64,000 bases of DNA from Silurus meridionalis. Lineage: Eukaryota > Chordata > Actinopteri > Siluriformes > Siluridae. The position numbers and the translations under genes are program-made. Every line of letters starts with the position of its first letter. The first letter of the stretch is position 1. This document shows, one piece after another, positions 51,650 through 62,992 of this stretch. The stretch spans positions 9,819,666 to 9,883,665 of the forward strand of contig NC_060900.1 in NCBI RefSeq assembly GCF_014805685.1, read 5' to 3'. A model generated the notes under the pieces. That model was not told the DNA's origin, searched no databases, and was given only the letters and a program-made list of their open reading frames with translations.

Positions 51650-53560
51650 CTGAAAGAGTCTAAAATGTAAGAATGTATTTGCTACATGTCTGGTTTCCAT
51701 AATCCTACACCTAAACATACCCAGCTGTGCCTATGTATCTACTAAATACCAACGTTCTTGCAAAAGAATTTTTGTCTGCAGGCAAAAACAATGATTTCTT
51801 CCTTCCTTCTTTTTTTTTTTGTGATGAAATCTGGAACCTCTGTGTGCTCTGTTTTTTTAACCCTAAGCAGACCCTTAGCCATGAGGAGTTATATGTGCAA
51901 ACAAAATAAAGTGATCTAAGCCTTTCGAACCAAGCTGCATCGTTCTCTTATAATCTTACATGAAAAAGCTGTATGTTCTCTGGTAGTCAACATACTCCTA
52001 CAGGTACAATACAGTAAAATTTGCGTTAAGTGAACTATGTGCTCTGTTGTCCATAACCGAGATAATCCATTTACCTGAGAAATAACCATTTATCTCTGTT
52101 TCTACTTTGTTTTTATTTGAACTATTTGTTAGACTATTTCTAGATACCCTTGACTGAGTTAGGAGATGGTGTGTGCATCGAAGTGACGCAGAAACTGTTT
52201 TACTTTGTTACACAATAAAGAATGCTCGAATTATCAGTTTTCTGTTTGAATTATCAGTTTTCTGTATCGTTTTTGTGGAATGCTTAAAGATGATAAATTT
52301 AAACTGTAAACAGAGTTTAGACCTCAGGGGAGAGGACAGGGCTGCCCATTTTCTGCTGAAGTACCAAATAAACCTTCCTCTTATTTCCATTTTTACATAT
52401 TTTTCCATCACAACATAATCTAAAGTTTCTTTTGTCACAGAGTAACTGCCTCTGTAAGCTTCATACACTTTAGCTGTATAGTCTCTCTTTTTCTGCTTAT
52501 AGATGCTCATACCTCGTAACTAATAAAAACTTTCAAAATCATAAAAGTCATCTATACACACAATAAGATTTCATACCTATTTGCATTGCCAGCTGCAATT
52601 TAAAATATTTTTTGAATATTTAACATTACATATTTTTCTAAGCTTTACCCCAATCCTACAGGTGTAACACATGCAAAATGGTTGGGAAGTGGTACCTGCT
52701 CCGATTTCCATAACCCATATCCTAAGCCCTAACCTTCACCCTAGCACACTTTGGTTTATAAACCTCTGTCATCTGCTCGAATCTAATGTCTGGAAGCTGT
52801 AAATGCTCTGGTTTCTGTAAACATAACCCTAGACCCTCAGCCCGAAAGTGTAATACATGCTAAAATTGTTCATAGAAGTTGTCTATGCAAATGGAATTCC
52901 ACAGCTACTAAAATGTAATGTTTGAATGATATGTCTGATTTTTGTAACCCAAAATTAGCTTCATACATTTGATAAAAATTCATACGCAATACACGTGAAA
53001 AAAAACTATTCGATTTCGAACCTTGTTGTATTATAAGCTGATAGGAAGTTTGGAGGCTACATGTCCTCTGGTTTTCTTTAATGTTCCTAAACATATTTAT
53101 TGTAATACTTCTACTCTTATGTCAAAAGTAAACATACTTTTCACTGAGAGCGAAGCCAAATCCAGTCTCATATACTGTATTGAGAGACAGTTGCAGTAAT
53201 TAAGGAATTTAATATCATAAATCATTTTGAAACAATTCTTTAGAGAAATAAATGTGCAGAAAATTATGTAAATATTGTGTATTTTGGTGACTGACCCTCA
53301 GGTATTTTGGTAGGTCTGTGCTCTAATTTGGCCCACTTTGAAAAATAGTTTAAACTCTGGGTTTAGGGGGAAAGTTTTAGCGTTATGGAAACCAGAACAA
53401 GTACAAGTTAGGTTTCCAACTTAAGATTCTTGTTTTGAGTGTCTATTTTGTATTTTCTAGTTTGTATTATACATGCAGCATTTGCATTAGGGTTAGGGTT
53501 GCATGAACCAGAGCACATACAGCCTTCATTCTAGTGGATTATCTTAATTCTATCAGATAA
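51650..53560. repeat. Diverged repeats of a CTCTGGTTTCCATAACCCTA motif on both strands
   Basis: Variants of GCTGTATGTGCTCTGGTTTC followed by CATAACCCTAAACCTAA recur at about 51686 (GTCTGGTTTCCATAATCCTA), 51969, 52690-52745 (GATTTCCATAACCCATATCC), 52797-52840 (GCTCTGGTTTCTGTAAACAT) and 53060 on the plus strand. They recur inverted near 53385 and 53486-53530 (GCATGAACCAGAGCACATAC). Spacing is irregular (about 50-400 bases). This may be an old satellite-like array or several copies of one retroposon. Confidence 0.5.
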
Positions 53561-55165
53561 CAATGCCAACCTCTAGTTGTGTATGTAACAGTGGATAATT
53601 GGCAGGTGTGTTGTTTAAACACCTGGATATCATCTTGTATGCATGTGCACTCATTCTTAGACTTTACCACAACCCACCATGGTGACATGGCATAGTATGA
53701 CATAGTATTTGCTATAACATACAGTCCCAACAATAGCTCTCTTTCCCTGAAAGCTTCTCATTTTGTTCTCACTGGATGAGACGAGGTTTCAAATGACAGG
53801 AAGCCCTAGTGGCTATCTATTGTTTACAGAACCACAATTGCATATGTATTCCGAATTCTAGCAGTTTGCTGATAGTTTCCTGCTACACAACATTGGGATA
53901 CATTGCCTACAGTATTAACATACAGACAGGCTAGCTAAGAACACTTTACACTTTGATAGAAATGGATTTGATTTGAATTTGATTAAATTGTAGTGATGCT
54001 TAAATGCAAGTTCTCATTAACACATTTAACACTATTTGACTATTTGAGTATAAAGTATCAAAGAAATCACACACAGTTACACTATTTGTTGTCACCTGGA
54101 TGAGGATGGGCTTCTTTTGTTCCTCTCAAAATATTTTTTTTTTTGGTCTCCATGCAGTTTATTTCTTGTCTTCATGCCACATTCACCACTGGTTTCCCCA
54201 TTAGGGATAAATAACAATTTTATTTAGATTTTTAAAATATTTTATTACATCTTTATAGCTGGATATATTTGGGTCTGCCCAATGTTAAAAGTACTATATA
54301 CATGAAACTTAATTGAAATGTATTGAATGTCTTTGAGCTTAAGGTCATTCAGGAACCAGCTGGTCAGTATTGCATGCAGTGCACACTCACTACCATCCAG
54401 TTCTCCTTCTGGAATACTGATGATCACCGGGAAAAGGGGCTGTAGACCATTACTGTACGTAAGTAAAAGTAAATACAATCATCTTTAATCAGGATAGTAA
54501 TTGTATACCGTTTCATATCCATATATATAAACATACATATATAAAAGTACAAAGGTACTTACTTTTGCATTCATTTAAGTAACAAAAGTAAAAATACTAA
54601 TCTATAAGAATAATATTTCAATAATTTATGCAAGTTCTAATCTTGTATAAACACAGTGAGAGTGAGACCCTCACTCCAAGCAAATTCTCCTGAGAACCAT
54701 GGAATTATGCTTGGGGTCCTGCAACAGGTTTCTATTGAACACAATTTATGTTTTTAGTTCAAATTTGTGAGGAACAGCACATTTATCTGAAAAAGGAGTG
54801 GAGTAAAATCTAATGCATTAGAATGTACAGTAAAAGTTACCTACATAAAAACAACAACAAAAAATTTTATAATGAAATACAGATGAAGTACAGATGCTTG
54901 GCGAACATACAGTACATAAATATTGCATTACTGTCCACTAATGCCTACAGTGCTGTGCATTTAAAATATAAATACATCTTTTACAGATGCATTGGTCTGT
55001 CTGGAGAGGCCTCAAGGCACTTCAACATGCAGGGAAGGTGACACAAGTGGAAATTGCCTGGCAAGGTGTGCCAAGACATTTTCTTTTCAACTGAGACAAA
55101 GGCTGAGGAGAAAAGCGTCTGCTCCAGACAGTTGAAGTTTCTGCCTCTCTTGCTATTCCGTGCCA
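53561..55165. other. Intergenic DNA with faint repeat fragments
   Basis: No coding region recognised. TACGTAAGTAAAAGTAAA and GGTACTTACTTTTGCATTCA at 54450-54600 resemble the ends of the TACTTAAGTA-type MITE seen near 6000. Confidence 0.5.
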
Positions 55166-55300
55166 CAGTCGCCATAGCTTGCTCATTAGGGATAAATACA
55201 CATCATTCACTTTAACTTTAAAATTCTGTAAAGCTGCTTTAAGACAATGTCCGTTGTGAAAAGCGCTATAGAAATAAACTTGACTTGAATTGACTATTCC
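55166..55300 (+). repeat. Retroposon 3' tail (AAGCGCTATAGAAATAAACTTGA)
   Basis: GCTTGCTCATTAGGGATAAA, CTGTAAAGCTGCTTTAAGAC and GTGAAAAGCGCTATAGAAAT followed by TTGAATTGA form the 3' part of a dispersed teleost repeat. Relatives are at 38749-38846, 60608-60850 and 61940-62190. Confidence 0.7.
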
Positions 55301-55890
55301 TGGTAATGGTATTTGGCCTTTAGTAGCAGTAAACCTGTTCTGGCAGCCCTATGGGGATGCTTAATTTCAGTTCAATTGAATTTTATTTGTATGGAACTAA
55401 ATAATATAGCCAGTTAACATTAGCAACTTGTCTAAACATTTTTTTTCAAACTAGATAGATTTTATGTATTCCAAACACTATGAGTCTTCACATGCTATAC
55501 ATGCTATATAAGACTTTAACCTACTCCAGCATGCTAAAAAGATTTATTGTGCTTAAGGTGCACATTTGCACACACTTGTAATGCTGCACAGTTTGTGATA
55601 GCGTTACCTACATGTATGTATTTGACTGGATGCTAAAATTAAATGATAGAATACTTTGAAGCTCTAAAAATGTATAAGGATTACAAATAATCCATTCCTA
55701 TATTATTAAGAAAAAGTATAATACTTCTCTACAAAAAGTTGAAAACCTTTATTAGTGGGCTGTCTCTCCTTCTCACTGCCTCTCATACTTTTTGCTTTTG
55801 CCATTCTCCTCCCCATCTCCCTCCTTCTTATACTCATTCTCCACCCTCTGTCTTAACACACTGTCTTTGTTTCCCTTTCACCTATCTACC

Positions 55891-55892
<2 letters not shown>

Positions 55893-55951
<59 letters not shown>
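55893..55951. repeat. (CT)n tract upstream of the NDUFA4-like start exon
   Basis: About 29 CT units lie about 80 bases before the 3' splice-like site of the NDUFA4-like start exon. They add to a long pyrimidine-rich stretch (55890-56030). Confidence 0.95.
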
Positions 55952-55957
<6 letters not shown>

Positions 55958-56033
55958 CTTCTTCTTTTTCCCCAATTTTCCTTCTGTGACATTTTTTCCT
56001 CTTGTCTCCTCTCTTTTGTCAAACATTGCAGCT

Positions 56034-57000
56034 ATGCTTCGCTTCATCCGTGACCATGCCAGGAAGCACCCTGGAGTAAGTTTGCAAATTTTGCTATAAC
56101 ATTTATTATGCTTGTTTATGCTTTTCTTTAAGAAGAAATGTAAATGTATACCTATACTTATTTTGCATTTTATGCAAACTTTGTCTTTGTCTTTCATATG
56201 TGCATATTTTTTTCTTTCCTTTTATTTGACCACAAATCTAAACATACCTAAAATTGCATAATATACACTTTTGAATGTCATTTTTGGTCATAGGCTACTA
56301 TCTGTTGGTAGACTATTACTGTAATTGTATTATGAAAATTCGAATACCAATTTGATTTCTCTTGTGCTCTGTTTCAGCTCATCCCACAGTTTTTTTTCAT
56401 ATGCCTGGGAATTGGAGGTGCTGCAGTTTATCTGGTTCGTTTAGCAAAGGGACCCCATGTTACGTAAGAACGCTCATATATTTCTTATGCAGTTCTGATA
56501 GTCAGGTTATGTATTTCATTTTTATCAAGTGAACAGAACTAATTGGTAAACATGAAATAGTAAATTCCCCATGGGTAGAAGATTAAAATGTTGCTTATGC
56601 CCCATTTGTTTTGTTGTGTAAAATGGCTGCTGTTCCCACATTGTTAGATGGAACAAATCTGCCAACCCCGAACCATGGAATCAGCTCAGTCCTACCTATC
56701 AGTATAAGGTGTGTTTATAAGCATGAACTTGTTTTTAAAAAATTGCTTTTGTTTGTAGCTAAATTAGCATGCACACTATAAACTTCAGTCTTATCTGTAC
56801 ATTACATTAATTATAATAAGAAGAATGGTTCCTTATCCATGAACGTTTTTTGTTAAGTATTTTTTCTTTAAAATATAGCAAACGATGTTTGCCACTGCAT
56901 TTAAAGCTTTCACTGTTTATTGTTTATTTTCCCTTTCCTGTAGTTTCTAGCTGTAAACACAGACTACAAGAATCTGAAAAAAGAAGGACCTGACTTCTAA
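56034..57000 (+). CDS. NDUFA4/NDUFA4L2-like mitochondrial subunit, 4 coding exons, 81 aa
   Basis: NDUFA4 family proteins are small single-span inner-membrane subunits, now assigned to cytochrome c oxidase (COXFA4); NDUFA4L2 is a hypoxia-induced paralogue. Exons 56034-56075, 56378-56463, 56648-56708 and 56944-57000 join in frame (246 nt). The protein starts MLRFIRDHARKHPG, has one membrane helix (LIPQFFFICLGIGGAAVYLV), the family motif NPEPWNQLSP and the end FLAVNTDYKNLKKEGPDF. The FICLGIGGAA and QYKFLAV segments favour NDUFA4L2 over NDUFA4, while MLRxI at the start looks like NDUFA4; I leave the symbol open. ACATTGCAG ends two bases before the ATG, so a 5' non-coding exon probably lies upstream. 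Length equals human NDUFA4. Confidence 0.92.
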
Positions 57001-57469
57001 AACACCATATATGAGGATACTCCACGTTTAGCAAACTGCTAAGCACATTTCTGTCTGTTTGATATTTGTATTGAGCGGTGAAGGTGTATATGCATGTAGG
57101 TGTATGAAACCATAATGGTAAAAAAAATTATGAAAAATTTTGCAGTATATGAAAAATCATAATCACAGCTTGCAGTAAAACAAAAAAAAAATCAAAACTT
57201 TCACTAAAATATGCACAAAATGACTGTAATAAGGACAGATTAAGATTTTATTTTCAACAATCACAAACGATATATGCTGCAAAAATAGGAACTGTGGGCA
57301 AAATGCAACGGCTTTAATCTTAAACATCAAGGTCACATTATGCTTATATCATTGTACAGAATAGGTATTTTATATATTATTAAATGCTGGTTGACTAAAA
57401 TGAGAAAACAATGTAGTAGATTGTGCTATAATAGACTGTAATTCCATAAAGTGTATACAATTAACTGTT

Positions 57470-57503
<34 letters not shown>

Positions 57504-58088
57504 AAATCCAGATTAATAAAAGAAAACTAATATCCTGTATTTGTTGAATGTGATGTGTCATTATTGGGGGTCTATATGAGGGTTGAAGAGTTCTGAAGGA
57601 AGGATCAGGCACCAGACGATGGTCTTTGGCTTTTATGTTTGAACAACAAACAAGTGTGATGATGGATGTGTGGGCTTTGCCCCTTGTTAGTGTTGATTAG
57701 ATGAGAAGCAGGACAAAGAGGCAGCTGGGCATATTGATGTTATCGTGTAGACCGAGTACTTGTTTCAAAGCCCACCATTCATGCTGCCATTGCATAAGTG
57801 CCCACTTATCCATGTGAGGCAGCATTGTAGCACTGACATAAAGTAGCACTGGCTTACAGTCCCAACATTCATTTGGAAATTTACTTCGCTGTAGCACTTG
57901 CCTGAAATGAAGAGTATTCAAGGTGTAGAAGTAACCATTCTGGCAAGAAAAGAAAGGAAAGAATGTTGGGTAACATTATGAAGTACACAAGTTATTCAAA
58001 TGTTATATACTGCAAAAAAAAATTACATCTTAGCAAGTGGACATCTTTAATATAGTTAAAAAAAAAATTATATATATTTTTTTTTCTT
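57001..58088. other. Downstream of the NDUFA4-like gene; poly-T tract and unknown DNA
   Basis: AATAAA at 57515-57520 could end the NDUFA4-like transcript, after a run of about 28 T at 57473-57501. A minus-strand open stretch at 57697-57921 (MNTLHFRQVLQRSKF...) was not recognised. The T run upstream of it reads as poly-A on the minus strand, so a minus-strand retroposed copy ending there is possible but unproven. Confidence 0.4.
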
Positions 58089-58727
58089 CAGGGTTGGGCA
58101 AAGATACAACAAAATGTATTTTAAAATAAAATACCCAGTACCTTAATTTTAAGTGTATCAAAATAAACTACAAAATACAGCAGCCACACTATGTGTCAAA
58201 ATAAACTACTGCATTTTTGTATTTTAAAAATAATCTTTTTACAAGGGAGCATGATATTTTCTTTGCAGACCTTCCATCAATTGGCCTATTTGATTTACTG
58301 TATCCCTTTTCCATTACACTGACTTGGCTTATTAAGTAAACAATGTTTGTTAGCAACAGTTTTTCTCAGGCCAAGTCACGCAATAAATCTGACATATGCA
58401 ACCAGTTAACAGATCAAATATTCACATACCATGTGATCTCCTAAATTAAGTTTTTTTATTTTTATTTTTTTTATTTAGTTACTTGGTGTTTGGTAACGAA
58501 GGGCTACTTTGCATCAGCAACACTGAATCAATGGCAAAAAAGTAATTTATACAAAGAAGACAACTGATGGCACTTGTATTCATAGCAACTAGTTTCTAAT
58601 TACTTCATCATTTAACTGTTTATCATAAATATAATAATATATTATGTGTCAGGCCTCTATTTGAAGATGTCCCCACCTTCTGTCTGTCTTTTATATGCCA
58701 TAGAGCCCTTCTCCTGTTAGACAAAAA

Positions 58728-58731
<4 letters not shown>

Positions 58732-58781
<50 letters not shown>
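58732..58781. repeat. (GT)n microsatellite
   Basis: About 25 GT units inside the hAT-like element. Confidence 0.95.
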
Positions 58782-58783
<2 letters not shown>

Positions 58784-58856
58784 ATCTTGTTGGCTCTTCC
58801 ACAACCACTACAGCATACAGCAATCACAAAAACATTGCATTCATCGCAATAAATGA

Positions 58857-58936
58857 ATGACTGCCTGACACATAATGTTTTATTATATTCAATAGTTAAT
58901 CATGGATATAATAATATATTATGTGGCAGGCAGTCA
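58857..58936. repeat. Short hairpin repeat
   Basis: TGACTGCCTGACACATAAT at the left is matched by ATTATGTGGCAGGCAGTCA on the right, with about 40 bases between and one mismatch. Part of the right arm (AATATAATAATATATTATGT) also occurs at about 58628-58650. Confidence 0.7.
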
Positions 58937-59247
58937 ATCATGCAATGGTGTACAAAATCATGATCCTCCTAAACAGCTACTTCAATCAGGTACAATATTT
59001 AGCAATCAAATATTTATTTAGCAATCATTGGACACCTATTTGAAAGTTAAAAACAAATATTTTAGCATTTCAACAAATATTAAATGATCAGCATGAAAAC
59101 TGGGAGCCTGAACATTTTTTACCTTCACAAACTTCGTCCACATGGACCAATTTTCTGTTTTGATCTCAACAAGTCTGGGCAAACTATTGAGTAGAAACCA
59201 AACATCTGCATTTTTATGATGTCATCATGTAAACTTCTTGCAATGTA

Positions 59248-59544
59248 CAGTAATCCACACGTTTATCACGGCGGTTACGTTCCAAAACCGCCCGCGATAA
59301 ACGAAAAACCGTGATAAACGGATGCCACCCCAAAAATGCTATTTTATGTATACAGTACTGTAGTGTATTAACATTTTACTTAATTTTATATTTCATAATT
59401 ATATTTTTATTAATAAATGTCATTATTTTAACATAGAAGTCCATAAAAACTATTCCCTATAAGTGTTTTAGTCTATCGTGCTATCCGCAAGAGACCGGGA
59501 AAATCAACTAAACATTCGAACCCCGGTAAAGCAGGGAATTACTG
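59248..59544. mobile_element. MITE starting CAGTAATCC, flanked by TA
   Basis: CAGTAATCCACACGTTTATC and ACGGCGGTTACGTTCC at the left, and GCAGGGAATTACTG at the right, are the signature of a common vertebrate family whose termini read CAGTAATCCCTCG-TTTATCGCGG. TA stands on both sides. No coding capacity. Its family is likely Tc1/mariner or pogo-related. Confidence 0.7.
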
Positions 59545-59699
59545 TATTTTACATTCTAAAACTACAAAACTACACATTTTGATAAAAAAATAAAGTAATT
59601 TTTATCATCCCTTTCAAATGCAAATGACAAAATACTATTTTATTTTAAATACATATTTGAAATACGTGTATCATAAATGCTGCCCATCCCTGTCTATAT

Positions 59700-60195
59700 A
59701 TCTCACAAAAATAAGCACACCCCTCACATTTAAGCGACCATTTTATTATATATTCTCAAGGGACAATATTATAGAAATTTAAATTGGATACATTTTAGTC
59801 AATGTGCAACTTAGCAGTATAGATTTACTATCCTCTGAAAATAATTCAACATACAGCCATTATTGTCAAAATAGCTGGCAACAAAAGTGAGTACACCCCA
59901 AGTAAACATTTCAACACTGTATCCAAAGTGTCAATATCTTGTGTGAGCACCATTGTTGTCTAGCACTGCCCGGGCATGGAATTCACCAGAGATGCACAGG
60001 TTGTTGTTGGGATCCTCTTCCACTGCTCCATGAAGACATCACGGAACTGCTGGATGTTAGACACGTGGCGCTTCTCCACCTTCTGCTTGAGGATGCCGCA
60101 CAGGTGCTCAATAGGGTTCAGGTCTGGAGACATACTTCACCTCTCCATCACCTTCACCTTTAGCTTCCTCAGGAATGCAGTTGTCATCTTGGCCA
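59700..60195 (-). mobile_element. Tc1-like transposon fragment (transposase C terminus and end repeat)
   Basis: AAAATAAGCACACCCCTCAC at the left and AAAAGTGAGTACACCCC at about 59884 are the outer and inner direct repeats of a Tc1-type terminal repeat. Minus-strand coding follows: CGILKQKVEKRHVSNIQQF preceded by the block whose usual form is LNPIEHL (60129-60100). The fragment ends at CATCTTGGCCATCTAGATAG and is replaced by a GATA array, so most of the transposase is missing. Confidence 0.75.
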
Positions 60196-60196
60196 T

Positions 60197-60371
<175 letters not shown>

Positions 60372-60607
60372 TATTTAGTCAAGCCTTTTATCAGTAGATT
60401 TCTCTTAGGTAAAGGCACCCTCACATTCACACGTTCTTCACACTTCTGTGCAGCTCGGGACGGTCTCTTAATTCCGGAGTAGAACGGGTGCTTTTGAGGA
60501 CGGATTGGACTGTAGTTGGTGTCGGCGGTCTGCTGCACTGACTCAGGAGTGCAGTTTGCTTCTGATCATCATCACTGTACCCCACAACATTGTATATCTG
60601 CTTCAAA

Positions 60608-60850
60608 TGGACATTTGGTGCAACCCAGATGAGGATGGGTTCCCTCTTGAGTCTGGTTCCTCTCAAGGTTTCTTCCTTATGCCATCTCGGGGAGTTTTTC
60701 CTTGCCACAGTTGCTCATCAGGGACAAACTTACTTACAAAGAACATATTTATGTTTAATCACCACATTATCTGTGTAAAGCTGCTTTGAGACAATGTTCA
60801 TTGTTAAAAGCGCTATACAAATAAAAATGAATTGAATTGAATTGAATTGA
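60608..60850 (+). repeat. Dispersed teleost repeat with (GAATT)n tail
   Basis: Runs from TGGTGCAACCCAGATGAGGA through GGTTCCTCTCAAGGTTTCTT, GGGAGTTTTTCCTTGCCACA and GTAAAGCTGCTTTGAGACAA to AAAGCGCTATACAAATAAAA, ending in five GAATT-type units. Tandem short units after an AATAAA-like motif indicate a retroposon 3' end. A nearly identical inverted copy is at 61938-62190. Confidence 0.8.
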
Positions 60851-60855
60851 ATTGA

Positions 60856-60940
<85 letters not shown>
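60856..60940. repeat. (GATA)n microsatellite
   Basis: About 21 GATA units directly after the GAATT tail of the preceding repeat. Confidence 0.97.
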
Positions 60941-61937
60941 GATACAGATTAGTAAACCAATTTTAAGCCAATGAGAAGTACTCTGTCTTGTACTATTAGC
61001 ATATAATATTTATTTATTCATAAAAAGATTCAAAATGATCTGCTAATAAATTAAGAAAACTATAAGCTTGAAATGACTAATAATGCCTAGAAAGAGGTTT
61101 ATCATATATGTAGTTTATTGTAATTTTATAATTAGAAAGACCAGTTCAATTTAAACGTATTCAAAATATTTTTTAGCATATGCACCATACATCTCACAAA
61201 ATATCCAAAAATATTAAGAGGGGAAACTCATGCATTCATTTTTTTGTTGTTTCTAATTGAATGGGTGTGATTTCTTTCTCTGAATGTTTTTTGGTGCTTG
61301 ATAAAAATGTATTTATTTGATACAATGTACTTCATCCATTTATTGTAAGAGTTATTGTTGCATGTTTCAGTGCACGAGTAGTTTCACACCCAGCAGAAAC
61401 ACTGTCAAAAAACATTCAGTTCCGTAAACTTCCTGTGTGTTCAGCCTATTTGTAGAATTCAAAGTAAACACAAGTGAAAGAACATACAGCATTATTCTGA
61501 AAGTGGCCTCCCTTGGTTTGCACTGTCAACACATAGGTCATGAGAAAGTGAGAGAGGGAGGAGAGAAAGCAAGAACCAGATGTTTATTTCTTCATTCATT
61601 GTATTGAGCTTTTGACAGCAGCTGGACCATATGCAAAAATAGATTTTTATAAATGGGGTTCACATATAAAACATCTTTACATTTACATTCACTTCATTAA
61701 AGTTGCTTATTACAAGTACTCTAGTTATATCTGAAAATCTTATAAATCCCCTCTCCCCTCAACAACAGGAAACAGGAAATATTCAGATTTCAGTAATTAC
61801 AGGAAAAGCTTCTTCAATCTGATCCTGTGTTTCTGAAAACAATTTTTTTTCAGACATATGCCCTAATCTCTCACATGAATTAAGTAATCAGGTATGTTAC
61901 CTGGTGTTTACCTTAAAGTAGATTTATTGGTGTGTTA
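60941..61937. other. Unannotated DNA between two inverted repeat copies
   Basis: AT-rich, no coding region or known repeat recognised apart from short fragments. Confidence 0.5.
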
Positions 61938-62190
61938 ATATTCAATTTAATTCAATTCAATTCATTTTTATTTGTATAGCGCGTTTAACAATGAACATTG
62001 TCTCAAAGCAGCTTTACACAGATAATGTGGTGATCAAACGTAAATATGTTCTTTGTAAGTAAGTTTGTCCCTGATGAGCAGCTGTGGCAGTGAAAAACTC
62101 CCCGAGATGGCATAAGGAAGAAACCTTGAGAGGAACCAGACTCAAGAGGGAACCCATCCTCATCTGGGTTGCACCAAATGCTAAAATCAG
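61938..62190 (-). repeat. Inverted copy of the dispersed (GAATT)n-tailed repeat
   Basis: AATTCAATTCAATTCATTTT, then TTTGTATAGCGCGTTTAACA, CAGCTGTGGCAGTGAAAAAC and TCATCTGGGTTGCACCAAAT are the reverse complement of 60608-60850, with few differences. Confidence 0.8.
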
Positions 62191-62753
62191 TTTGCAGTAG
62201 ATATGGTGCAGGATGATACAGGCCTGGTGGAACAGATCAAATATATTAGGAGTGTCTGTCTTTGGTCAAAGCTTTGGGGGAAAAAAACAACCCTTTGCAG
62301 CAAACCAGCCCTCCAGAACTAATAATCACATGAAGGGTAACAACATTATTTGTTTTCTGTGTGCTATCAAAAAAAGGTGGTAAGCACTTTTATAGACAGT
62401 AAGCCTCAAGAAAGTAAATGTAGAAAACTGGAACAAGATGAATGATCTATTGTCTCACATCAAAGCCACTACATTGTTTGCAATGTGTCCAACTCTCTAG
62501 CATGATACTTCCCAAGGGACAACAAGGGGCCAAATAAACCTGTGTGTTACTATATGTAGGTGGTGGGGGTGGAGGTGAAAGAGGGCAGAGAATAAATCAA
62601 ATTTCATGCATCTGGATTATATGTCCATTAGAGATGTATACATAGCTGCTCTGCAGTGTTACAGTTTTTGTTCCTCTTTCATCTTTTACATTTACTAAAA
62701 CATTTGATGAGCAGTAGTCCAAAATTTAGCTTTAAATGTTAATTTAGTTAATT

Positions 62754-62992
62754 TAACCTTTATTCGTCCCACAGTGGGGAAATTTCTAGTTTTTTCGCAT
62801 ATCCCAACTCATCTGGAAGCTGGGGTCAGAGCGCAGGGTCAGCCATGGTACGGCGCCCCTGGAGCTGATAGGGTTAAGTGCCTTGCTCAGGGGCTCAACA
62901 GTGGTAGCTTGGCTGTGCTGGGGTTCGAACCGCTGACCTTGTGATCAGTAACCCAGAGCCTTAACCACTGGACTACCACTGCCACTACTGGG
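62754..62992 (-). repeat. tRNA-derived SINE (reverse orientation)
   Basis: On the minus strand: GGCAGTGGTAGTCCAGTGG (A-box region), GGTCAGCGGTTCGAACCCC (B box), then the body TTGAGCCCCTGAGCAAGGCA and CCATGGCTGACCCTGCGCTC, ending GTGGGACGAATAAAGGTTA. The head end is partly duplicated (ACTACCACTGCCACTACTGG). A fragment of the same family is at 42020-42105. Confidence 0.8.

Larger units (their letters stand above)
58089..59692. mobile_element. hAT-like non-autonomous element (CAGGGTTGGGCAAAGATAC ... GCTGCCCATCCCTG)
   Basis: The left end CAGGGTTGGGCAAAGATAC with TGTATTTTAAAATAAAATAC is complementary to the right end (CAAAATACTATTTTATTTTA ... GCTGCCCATCCCTG). The termini begin CAGGG, as in many hAT elements. 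The flanking 8 bases (TTTTTCTT and TCTATATA) do not match, so no target duplication was found. Inside are (GT)n at 58732-58781, a small hairpin at 58857-58936 and a nested MITE at 59248-59544. No transposase. Confidence 0.6.

Noticed and set aside
55739..56197. Ser-Leu or Arg-Glu repeat proteins near 55.9 kb
   Set aside because: Translations of the CT/GA tract before the NDUFA4-like gene.
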